Source: Porphyromonadaceae bacterium UBA4259 (GTDB lineage: Bacteria > Bacteroidota > Bacteroidia > Bacteroidales > Muribaculaceae). From it: 19,286 bases of DNA. The position numbers and the translations under genes were made by a program. The stretch lies in assembly GCA_002396125.1 (NCBI GenBank), contig DGWL01000073.1, positions 9,043-28,328 on the forward strand. Direction: 5' to 3'. A model generated the notes under the pieces. That model had not been told where the DNA came from. It saw nothing but the letters and a program-made list of their open reading frames with translations, and did no database searches. Shown here one piece after another: positions 1 through 6,158 of the stretch (position 1 is the stretch's first letter; each line of letters starts with the position of its first letter).

Positions 1-1168
1 TGAAGGTGAAGTTGAGATTGTAGTCAATCTTCTCGTCGTTGTCGCCTTCCTCATGGTTGATGGTGGGAGGAATGATGCCTTCCTTGCAAGCCAAGATGCA
101 GAACATGGCCTCAATAGCGCCAGTCGCGCCAAGCATGTGGCCGGTCATCGACTTGGTGGAGCTGATGTTCAATTCATAGGCATGCTTGCCAAACACGTCG
201 AGAATGGCTTGTGCCTCGCTCACGTCGCCCACGGGAGTGGAAGTTCCGTGAACGTTCACGTAGTCAACATCTTCGGCCTTGATGCCGGCGTCGTCGATGG
301 CGCGCTGCATCACCAGTGTGGCGCCCAATCCCTCGGGATGGCTGGCGGTAATGTGATAAGCGTCGGCGCTCATGCCTCCGCCCACTACCTCGCCATAGAT
401 CTTGGCTCCACGAGCAAGAGCGTGCTCCAGTTCCTCGAAGATGAGGCACACGCCACCCTCACCCATCACGAAACCGTCGCGCGAAGCGCTGAACGGACGT
501 GAGGCAGTCGCGGGACTGTCGTTGCGAGTGGAAATTGCCTTCATCGAGTTGAAGCCACCCACGCCGGCGGGGAAAATAGCTGCCTCCGAACCACCGGTCA
601 CGATAGCTGTGGCTTTGCCCAGGCGAATGTAGTTGAATGCGTCGATGAGTGCGTTGGTCGATGTTGCACATGCCGACACTACACCATAGTTGGGACCGCG
701 CAAGCCCCACTTGATTGAGATGTGACCCGAAGCGATGTCGGCAATCATCATGGGAATGAAGAATGGGTTATACTTGGGACCCTTATCCTCATTCTTGGCA
801 TAGTAGCCTGCCTCATTCTCAAAGGTGTGCAAGCCGCCAATACCCGAACCATAAATAACGCCTATCTCGTTGCGGTCAACATCCTCGCCATCAAGAAGCT
901 TTGAATCATCGAGTGCCTGAGCTGCACTGGCCATGGCATAGTGGCAGTACAGGTCCATGCGACGGGCATCGCGACGGTCCAGGTAGTCCTCAACGTTGAA
1001 GTTCTTGACCTCGCAAGCAAATTGGGTCTTGAACAGTGATGCGTCGAAATGAGTAATAGGTCCTGCACCGCTCACTCCATTAATGGCGTTGTTCCATGTG
1101 GTTTCAACGTCATTACCAAGAGGAGTGATGGCACCAAGACCTGTTACCACTACTCTCTTTAATTCCAT
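1..1168 (-). CDS. fabF: 3-oxoacyl-[ACP] synthase II (KAS II), C-terminus beyond the left edge
   Basis: Condensing enzyme of type II fatty-acid synthesis. It joins malonyl-ACP to a growing acyl-ACP in the cytoplasm with loss of CO2. The frame is open from the ATG at 1168 to the left edge (389 full codons). FabF proteins are usually about 410-420 residues, so only some 25-30 residues are missing. The thiolase-fold catalytic triad is visible: Cys167 in VVSACATSTN, His307 in VNVHGTSTPVGD and His344 in KSMTGHMLGATG. The N-terminus MELKRVVVTGLGALTPLG is typical. It lies 49 nt downstream of acpP on the same strand, the classic acpP-fabF order, so the two are probably cotranscribed and the enzyme acts on its neighbour's product. 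The family call is firm; KAS II rather than KAS I rests on overall similarity and the acpP linkage. Confidence 0.96.
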   Translation of the reverse strand, partial: MELKRVVVTGLGAITPLGNDVETTWNNAINGVSGAGPITHFDASLFKTQFACEVKNFNVEDYLDRRDARRMDLYCHYAMASAAQALDDSKLLDGEDVDRNEIGVIYGSGIGGLHTFENEAGYYAKNEDKGPKYNPFFIPMMIADIASGHISIKWGLRGPNYGVVSACATSTNALIDAFNYIRLGKATAIVTGGSEAAIFPAGVGGFNSMKAISTRNDSPATASRPFSASRDGFVMGEGGVCLIFEELEHALARGAKIYGEVVGGGMSADAYHITASHPEGLGATLVMQRAIDDAGIKAEDVDYVNVHGTSTPVGDVSEAQAILDVFGKHAYELNISSTKSMTGHMLGATGAIEAMFCILACKEGIIPPTINHEEGDNDEKIDYNLNFTF

Positions 1169-1217
1169 ACCAATTAAAAAGGTGTATTAAAACAAATAGT
1201 TGTTTTCTTGTGCTTTA

Positions 1218-1460
1218 TTATTCAGCAGCTTTTGCAGCCTCGATGAATGAAACAGCGTCGCCTACGGTCTGAATCTTCTCGGTCTCTGCATCGGGAATAG
1301 TAATGTCAAACTCCTTCTCGAGTTCCATGATGAGCTCAACAGTGTCGAGGCTGTCGGCACCCAGATCCTGAGCAAATGTTGCCTCGGGAGTTACTTGTGA
1401 CTCACTAACACCTAATTTCTCAACGATAATCGCTGTTACTCTTTCTTGAATTTCTGACAT
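1218..1460 (-). CDS. acpP: acyl carrier protein
   Basis: Small acidic carrier (80 residues) that holds growing acyl chains on a 4'-phosphopantetheine arm during fatty-acid synthesis. The attachment site is Ser37 in the motif LGADSLDTVELIM. Length and four-helix pattern match ordinary bacterial AcpP, and the sequence is strongly acidic. It ends 49 nt before fabF. The gap holds an A/T-only-flanked 7-bp inverted repeat (1189-1195 with 1200-1206, loop 4 nt), which could lower read-through into fabF or mark an RNA processing site; that role is speculative. I did not find a fully convincing -33/-7 promoter upstream, only 7-of-8 matches to TAnnTTTG near 1512-1519. Confidence 0.97.
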   Translation of the reverse strand: MSEIQERVTAIIVEKLGVSESQVTPEATFAQDLGADSLDTVELIMELEKEFDITIPDAETEKIQTVGDAVSFIEAAKAAE

Positions 1461-1680
1461 AATTCTATGAATTTTAAATTGTTAAATAAATTGTCTTCGT
1501 TTTTTGCGGTGCAAAGTAAGTAATTATTTATCAAATAGAAAAGCAAAAGTCAAAGATTTTACTAACTTTTCTGTAAAAATAACTTAATGAAGCATAAACT
1601 TATCACCATTTAGACACTCGTTTTAGGCCCTTATTATTATAAAAGGTGAGGGCAGCATTTTGGGGCCGGAATTATTCTAA

Positions 1681-1724
1681 ACGGCCCCTGCGCTTGCCGG
1701 TTATTGAGCAAGCGCAGGGGCTGT
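1681..1724 (-). terminator. strong hairpin between the AAA gene and acpP, probable terminator
   Basis: A 16-bp stem (1681-1696 with 1709-1724, one G-T pair, extendable by 1697-1708) closes a loop of about 10-12 nt. It starts 53 nt downstream of the AAA gene stop and so fits a terminator for that minus-strand gene, insulating acpP. No clear U-tract follows in either direction, so the mechanism is uncertain. The left arm can also pair with 1662-1668 (ggggccg with cggcccc at 1682-1688), giving a competing fold. Confidence 0.6.
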
Positions 1725-1772
1725 TAAAATATTAAGGTGTGGGTGAGACTTGGCAACTTGTTCTCTCATCAA

Positions 1773-1789
1773 GGCCCTATTTTAGGGCC
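1773..1789 (-). repeat. 7-bp inverted repeat over the stop codon of the AAA gene
   Basis: ggcccta (1773-1779) and tagggcc (1783-1789) form a perfect stem with a 3-nt loop, and the TAG stop of the minus-strand AAA gene lies inside it at 1777-1779. It may add to termination or protect the 3' end of the mRNA. It is too short to be sure of a function. Confidence 0.4.
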
Positions 1790-2859
1790 AAGTTGATGTT
1801 GTAGTACTTCTGGTTGCCTGTAACGTCTTCGATAACTCTGATGAAAGGAGGGAACTTGGTTTCTTCGCCTTGGGCCTTGCTGTCCATCTCGAGCACGCTG
1901 AAGCCGGGGTCGGGATCGATAAACTGGTCGAGCTCGTAGTATTGTCCTTCCCAAATGAAGCTCTTGCGAATCTTGTGGATTGACTGCCGGCTGGGGTCGG
2001 CGAGGGCGAGCATGCTCACATACTGGTTGTAACTGATGTTGCGCTCGGTCTCGATGCGCTCGGTGTCGCTCAGGGCCTTGGTGGTAGTCTGCAGATAGAC
2101 GTAACTGCCGTTCATCATGCGCTTGCGCAGGCGCACCACAGTTCCCGGCTCGCTCATGAGGTAGGTTTGCACAATGTCGCTCTCGATGGCGTTGGGAATT
2201 TCGCCCACAAGTTCCACCTTGAACTTGCGCTCGTTCTCGATGGGCTCAGGGATGCCGAGCACCTTGGAAATTTCGCGCAACACGCGGCGTATCTTGTTCT
2301 CGAAATTCTCGCTGTTGCTAATCACGCGCAGGTGAGGGTGACCGGTCCAGGCGTTGCGCAGCTTCTTGTCGAGCGAGCATGCCAGGTCCACGCCCTCGGT
2401 GCGTGCCTCGTTGTTGCTGGTGGTGTAGAACTCGGCTGCTCCATCGGCGGCTGTGACCAGATGCAGCACGGCGTCGTAGCGCGCGTCGCGCAGTTTCTCG
2501 ATGGGCACGTCCACCTCGCGGGTGATTGCTTGCCAGGTCTCGGGGTTGAGATACACCGAGATGTCCATGGTGCCTCGGTCGCACACAAGCAGCACCGGTT
2601 TCTCGCTCTCGGCTGCTATTGCCGCGAAGCGGTCTTCAATCTCAAGCTGCATGAGCAGCGTCGACTTCTCGGCCTGGTAGAAAAGCGACTGGTTCTTGGT
2701 GAGGTAGTCAACGCCTCCCACCGCAAACATTGTGGGAACCTCGGGGACGGTATAAACTTGATAGCCCAAATTGGAGAAATGCTCAACTACCTTGGCAAGT
2801 GCCGTCGTCTTTCCGGCACAAGGCCCGCCGGTGAGCACAACTTTGGTTATATTGCTCAT
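1777..2859 (-). CDS. AAA ATPase (NadR/Ttd14 type) with C-terminal CYTH-like domain
   Basis: Predicted cytoplasmic P-loop protein of 360 residues with two domains. The N-terminal half has a Walker A motif GGPCAGKTTALA near residues 12-23 and a DRGTMD segment after a hydrophobic strand (VLLVCDRG) as Walker B, the pattern of the AAA_28 group shared by NadR kinases and the fly protein Ttd14. From about residue 212 the sequence IENERKFKVELVG, followed by VVRLRKRM and YLQTTTK, matches the charged strands of CYTH/triphosphate-tunnel domains, which act on or bind triphosphates and phosphoinositides in other proteins. The true substrate is unknown. I chose the ATG at 2859 because the longer frame (from 2943) starts upstream of a good promoter at 2911-2943 and adds residues unlike the family. 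It stands alone; a strong hairpin follows it. Confidence 0.82.
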   Translation of the reverse strand: MSNITKVVLTGGPCAGKTTALAKVVEHFSNLGYQVYTVPEVPTMFAVGGVDYLTKNQSLFYQAEKSTLLMQLEIEDRFAAIAAESEKPVLLVCDRGTMDISVYLNPETWQAITREVDVPIEKLRDARYDAVLHLVTAADGAAEFYTTSNNEARTEGVDLACSLDKKLRNAWTGHPHLRVISNSENFENKIRRVLREISKVLGIPEPIENERKFKVELVGEIPNAIESDIVQTYLMSEPGTVVRLRKRMMNGSYVYLQTTTKALSDTERIETERNISYNQYVSMLALADPSRQSIHKIRKSFIWEGQYYELDQFIDPDPGFSVLEMDSKAQGEETKFPPFIRVIEDVTGNQKYYNINLALK

Positions 2860-2910
2860 AGATAATGGTTTTAATAAGTCGTTTTTGATGATGCGTATTG
2901 TTTTGAATTG

Positions 2911-2943
2911 CAAATATAATAATTTTTGTGCAATGCATAGCAA
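2911..2943 (-). promoter_or_regulatory. promoter candidate for the AAA/CYTH gene
   Basis: On the minus strand TATATTTG (2918-2911) matches the Bacteroidetes -7 consensus TAnnTTTG, with a TTG at 2943-2941 placed 22 nt upstream, slightly longer than the usual 19-21. Transcription would begin near 2904, leaving a leader of about 45 nt before the ATG at 2859. Confidence 0.5.
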
Positions 2944-3038
2944 TTTTACCGTTATTTATCTTCTTATCTCCGTGGTGATGAATTAAATGTAATTAATCTT
3001 TTGAGTGAGAAATGCGCAATATTCAACATTGTCTTTAG

Positions 3039-3803
3039 CTATTCACCACTCTTGGTGTGAGAGATAATGCTGCGGGTCAGCAAGTTGTAGATGTCTCGCT
3101 TGTCGCCGTCAAGCATTTGCATGTGGCGGTCGATAATGGAGCTGTCGCCTCGTGCCGCAGGGCCCGTCTGTGACTGGGCGGGTGTCATGCTATCGAGTTT
3201 TTCAACGGTGGTCTTGATGAGTGGTAACATTGCTTCAAAGGGGATTCCGGCATCGTGGAGTAGCTCGGCGGCTAGAGTGTACATGTGATTGCTGAAGTTG
3301 CAGGCAAAGACGCTTGCCAGGTGCATGCGCAGGCGGTCGTGACTGTTGACCATGTGCACGTTGCGGCTCATGGCGCCGGCTATAGTTGTGACTTCGCGAG
3401 TGGTTGCATCGTCGATGCCTTCGGCAAAGAGGTGCACGTCGCGCATTGGTGTAACGTTGCTCTTGCTCAGCGACTGCATGGGCCACAACACGCCGTAGCG
3501 CCGGCGCTTGCCGGCAAAGACATCGATGGGTGTTGAGCCCGATGTGTGAATCCAAAGGCCGTCGGTTGCCGGTGCATCGTTGAGCACACCGGCGATGGCG
3601 TCGTCGCCCACAGCGATGATGTAGACGTGGGCGGTGAGGTCAATATTCTTGAGATTGGTGATGGCTTGTGCGCCCACCTTTGTGGCAAGAGTCCGGGCAT
3701 TGGCAAGCGTGCGGCTGCACACCTGCACCACCTGGCAGCACTGCTTGAGCGACATGGCAAAGGCAGTGGCAACATTGCCCGACCCAATCATCACCACTCT
3801 CAT
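3039..3803 (-). CDS. Rossmann-like / DUF2520 domain oxidoreductase-type protein
   Basis: Cytoplasmic protein of 254 residues from this start. It opens with a dinucleotide-binding fold: MRVVMIGSGNVATAFA carries the GxGxxA-type glycine-rich loop, and VYIIAVGDDAI and GLWIHTSGSTPIDVF are typical of the F420-oxidoreductase/ketopantoate-reductase-like N-domain joined to the helical DUF2520 domain (about residues 120-250; note SHDRLRMHLASVFACNFSNH). The substrate is not known for the family. An upstream ATG at 3869 overlaps the yihA stop by 4 nt (ATGA) and would add 22 polar residues. I prefer 3803 because the conserved strand starts there and a purine-rich ggaagg lies about 10 nt upstream, but coupling makes 3869 a real alternative. 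It is probably in one operon with yihA. Confidence 0.85.
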   Translation of the reverse strand: MRVVMIGSGNVATAFAMSLKQCCQVVQVCSRTLANARTLATKVGAQAITNLKNIDLTAHVYIIAVGDDAIAGVLNDAPATDGLWIHTSGSTPIDVFAGKRRRYGVLWPMQSLSKSNVTPMRDVHLFAEGIDDATTREVTTIAGAMSRNVHMVNSHDRLRMHLASVFACNFSNHMYTLAAELLHDAGIPFEAMLPLIKTTVEKLDSMTPAQSQTGPAARGDSSIIDRHMQMLDGDKRDIYNLLTRSIISHTKSGE

Positions 3804-3865
3804 TCTGTTACCTTCCCGGGCAGTTCTCTCTCCCGGAGATGGAAAATTGGCGATGTTGCTCCCGC

Positions 3866-4468
3866 TCATGATTTCAGCGATTGGTTAATTTGGTCAATAT
3901 AATCGAGCAACTCATCGCGACCGCGGCCATCTTGACTCGAAGTGGTGAAGACGGGTGGCAATTCTTCCCACGATTGCAGCAGGTGGCGCTTGTAGGAGGC
4001 AATGGCTTGAGCACCGGCCACCTTTCCCAGCTTGTCGAGCTTGGTGAAAACAATGCTGAATGGCACGCCGTTCTCGCCGAGCCACTCCATGAATTCCACA
4101 TCAATCTGTTGCGGTTTCAGACGGCTGTCGATGAGCACAAAGAGGTTGGTCATTTGCTCTCGTTCAAGAATGTAGTCTTCAATGATTTTTTTGAGTTTCT
4201 CGCGAGATTCCTTGCTTCGCTGGGCATAGCCATAGCCGGGCAGGTCAACGATGTACCATTCGTTATTTATGAGAAAGTGGTTGATGAGCAGTGTCTTGCC
4301 GGGGGTGGAAGAGGTCTTGGCAAGGCTCTTGTTGCCGGTGAGCATATTGATGAGCGATGACTTGCCCACATTGCTGCGTCCAATAAAGGCGTACTCGGGC
4401 AACGTGGTAGCCGGGCACTTGGTGTAGTCGCTGTTGCTTATTTCAAATTTTGCGGTCTTTATTTTCAT
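3866..4468 (-). CDS. yihA: ribosome biogenesis GTP-binding protein YihA/YsxC (EngB)
   Basis: TRAFAC-class GTPase needed for assembly of the large ribosomal subunit. It has 200 residues, the normal family length. All G motifs are present: G1 GRSNVGKSS at residues 30-38, the switch I threonine in TSSTPGKT, G3 DLPGYGYA from Asp75, G4 TKLD at 142-145 and G5 around TSS at 176-178. The N-terminal sequence MKIKTAKFEISNSDYTKCP fits bacteroidal orthologues. Its TGA stop overlaps the alternative upstream ATG of the DUF2520 gene by 4 nt, so the two are likely cotranscribed from the promoter at 4488-4519. The identification is secure. Confidence 0.97.
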   Translation of the reverse strand: MKIKTAKFEISNSDYTKCPATTLPEYAFIGRSNVGKSSLINMLTGNKSLAKTSSTPGKTLLINHFLINNEWYIVDLPGYGYAQRSKESREKLKKIIEDYILEREQMTNLFVLIDSRLKPQQIDVEFMEWLGENGVPFSIVFTKLDKLGKVAGAQAIASYKRHLLQSWEELPPVFTTSSQDGRGRDELLDYIDQINQSLKS

Positions 4469-4487
4469 TGTATTTCAATATTTTGTA

Positions 4488-4519
4488 CAAAGGTAGTGAA
4501 AAAAGATGTATTTTGCCAA
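4488..4519 (-). promoter_or_regulatory. promoter for yihA and the DUF2520 gene
   Basis: TACCTTTG on the minus strand (4495-4488) is a full match to the -7 consensus TAnnTTTG. A TTG at 4519-4517 sits 21 nt upstream, the expected -33 spacing. The leader to the yihA ATG at 4468 would be only some 10-15 nt. Confidence 0.65.
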
Positions 4520-4546
4520 TTGACTGAAAAAATAGTTGTAACTTTG
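4520..4546 (+). promoter_or_regulatory. promoter for the threonine aldolase-like gene
   Basis: TAACTTTG (4539-4546) is a full -7 match. The nearest TTG boxes are at 4520-4522 (16-nt spacing, short) and at 4513-4515 (23-nt spacing, long), so the -33 is imperfect. The first of these forms the palindrome CAATTG with the yihA -33 on the other strand. Confidence 0.5.
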
Positions 4547-4608
4547 CCGCAAACTAATGGCGTGAACACACGCTAAACAGCAAACATTATTAAACACTAC
4601 ACTTAACG

Positions 4609-5634
4609 ATGATTTCCTTTACATGCGACTATATTGAGGGAGCGCATCCCGAGATTCTTAACCGACTCATTGAGACCAACATGACCCAAGTTGAAGGCTA
4701 TGGCGAAGACCCATTCTGCGAGAATGCACGCAAGCGCATTCGCCAAGCAACTGGATGCCCCGATGCCGATGTGTTTTTCTTGGTGGGTGGCACGCAGACC
4801 AACTCAACTGTCATCGATGCCATGCTGCGTCGATATGAGGGCGTGGTGGCTGCCGAGACCGGTCACATCGCGGTGCACGAGAGTGGGGCGGTTGAGTTTA
4901 GCGGACACAAGGTGATAACCCTGCCAGGGCACAACGGCAAGATGGACCCCGCCGAACTGCGGCACTACTTGGAGCACTTCCACGCCGACCCCACATGGCC
5001 TCACATGGTGTTTCCCGGCATGGTCTACATCTCGTTCCCAACCGAGTATGGCACCATCTACACTCGCGATGAGCTGCAGGCAATCAAGTCGATTTGCGAG
5101 GATTATGAGATACCTCTTTTTATCGATGGCGCGCGCTTGGGCTATGGATTGATGAGCCCGGCTGCCGATGTCGACCTCAAGGCGCTGGCGCAGTTGTGCG
5201 ATGTGTTCTACATTGGTGGCACCAAGGTGGGCGCGCTGTGTGGCGAGGCTGTGGTTTTTCCTCGTGGCAACGCTCCACGTCAGTTTTTCACCATCGTCAA
5301 GCAGCATGGAGCATTGCTGGCTAAGGGCAGGCTGCTGGGACTTCAGTTCGACACGCTGTTTACCAACAACCTCTACTTCAACATCGCCCGTCACGCCATC
5401 GACATGGCCATGGATCTCAAGAATATGCTTGCCGCCAAGGGCTTTGAGTTCTACATCGACTCACCCACCAATCAGCAGTTCCCCATTCTCACCCAGGAGC
5501 AGATTGATGCTCTCGAGGGCCAGGTGGCATTTGAGGTGTGGGATCGTCTGCCCGACGGCCGTTTCGTTACCCGCTTCGCCACCAGCTGGGCAACCTTGAG
5601 CGAAAACCTTGAAGTGCTAGAGGCATTGCTTTAA
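4609..5634 (+). CDS. PLP-dependent threonine aldolase / beta-eliminating lyase family enzyme
   Basis: Fold-type I pyridoxal-phosphate enzyme of 341 residues, the usual length for low-specificity threonine aldolases, which split L-threonine or allo-threonine into glycine and acetaldehyde. The Schiff-base lysine is predicted as Lys206 in YIGGTKVGALCGE. Asp173 and Arg176 in FIDGARLGYGL are placed to bind the pyridine nitrogen and cofactor phosphate. His86 in AETGHIAVHE fits the base that stacks on the ring, and GGTQTNS near residue 60 is the phosphate-binding loop. No signal peptide is seen, so it acts in the cytoplasm. The start follows a leader of about 55 nt from the promoter at 4539. It has no operon partner: a palindromic region follows. 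The family call is firm; the exact substrate within the beta-eliminating lyase group is inferred. Confidence 0.9.
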   Translation: MISFTCDYIEGAHPEILNRLIETNMTQVEGYGEDPFCENARKRIRQATGCPDADVFFLVGGTQTNSTVIDAMLRRYEGVVAAETGHIAVHESGAVEFSGHKVITLPGHNGKMDPAELRHYLEHFHADPTWPHMVFPGMVYISFPTEYGTIYTRDELQAIKSICEDYEIPLFIDGARLGYGLMSPAADVDLKALAQLCDVFYIGGTKVGALCGEAVVFPRGNAPRQFFTIVKQHGALLAKGRLLGLQFDTLFTNNLYFNIARHAIDMAMDLKNMLAAKGFEFYIDSPTNQQFPILTQEQIDALEGQVAFEVWDRLPDGRFVTRFATSWATLSENLEVLEALL

Positions 5635-5640
5635 TTGCTC

Positions 5641-5815
5641 TGTACCCCCCCCTAAAAACCTCTCTGCAGCTGTCGCAGTCGCGGAGTTCAAGGAGCATTT
5701 TTCATCCACATGTAGTGTGAGATAACTTCTTGAACTCCGCGACTTTGCACAACTTTCTTTCTCTCTAGATGTTGTGATATTAGGACAATAGAGATAGTTG
5801 TGTCGGGGGGGGTGA
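5641..5815. repeat. palindromic intergenic element bounded by C8 and G8 tracts
   Basis: The core is an 18-bp stem, 5678-5695 with 5726-5743, with a single G-T pair and a 30-nt loop; it continues imperfectly outward (agctgt at 5669-5674 opposite the minus-strand reading of 5748-5753). A second small stem pairs cacaact at 5748-5754 with agttgtg at 5796-5802. The whole is flanked by eight Cs (5645-5652) and eight Gs (5805-5812) that are themselves complementary. It starts 7 nt after the threonine aldolase-like stop, so it may act as a terminator, but it is larger and more elaborate than needed. It could be a dispersed REP-like or MITE-like unit; only one copy is in this window. Confidence 0.6.
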
Positions 5816-5882
5816 AACGCAAGGGGATGTCTAAAAAAAACTTAAAAATGGTATGTGCTATTATTATTTTCTTTGGAAAATG

Positions 5883-5912
5883 TTGAAATTGAGATAAATA
5901 GTTTTATCTTTG
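5883..5912 (+). promoter_or_regulatory. promoter for the large secreted protein gene
   Basis: TTG at 5883-5885 and TATCTTTG at 5905-5912 are separated by exactly 19 nt, a textbook Bacteroidetes -33/-7 pair. Transcription would start near 5919, giving an unusually long leader of about 240 nt before the ATG at 6159. Confidence 0.75.
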
Positions 5913-6046
5913 CGATGAAATCTTGAAAATCTGCCTGTGTGGGTGTATTTTATAATGCAGTATTGATGGTTGTTCATTTTTTTATTATTGATGAAAATGG
6001 ATTAAGCCTAAATAAAACCCCACTCATATAGTAAGCAGAGTTTGTG

Positions 6047-6097
6047 CAGGCAACTTAACCGCCATTTAGCGTGAAGGTCGGTTTGTGTGTATGCCTG
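6047..6097 (+). promoter_or_regulatory. imperfect hairpin in the 5' leader of the large secreted protein gene
   Basis: An outer 6-bp stem (caggca 6047-6052 with tgcctg 6092-6097) encloses an inner stem (aaccg 6057-6061 with cggtt 6079-6083, plus two further C-G pairs). It lies about 60 nt before the start codon inside the predicted transcript. It matches no riboswitch class I can name, and a regulatory role is only a possibility. Confidence 0.3.
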
Positions 6098-6158
6098 TTG
6101 AGTGTAGCTACATGAGAGTTTAAAAATCAAGTGTTATTAATTCATTATTTTGTATATT

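Noticed and set aside
2167..2865. 232-codon plus-strand frame opposite the AAA/CYTH gene
   Set aside because: The minus-strand frame has Walker A and CYTH motifs; the plus-strand frame has none.
2860..2943. Upstream extension of the AAA protein
   Set aside because: The stretch covers the candidate promoter and the extra residues precede the normal family start.
5635..6158. Possible small genes or a CRISPR array in the longest gene-free stretch
   Set aside because: No regularly spaced repeats and no convincing short coding frame; the structure is palindromic and the rest is promoter and leader.
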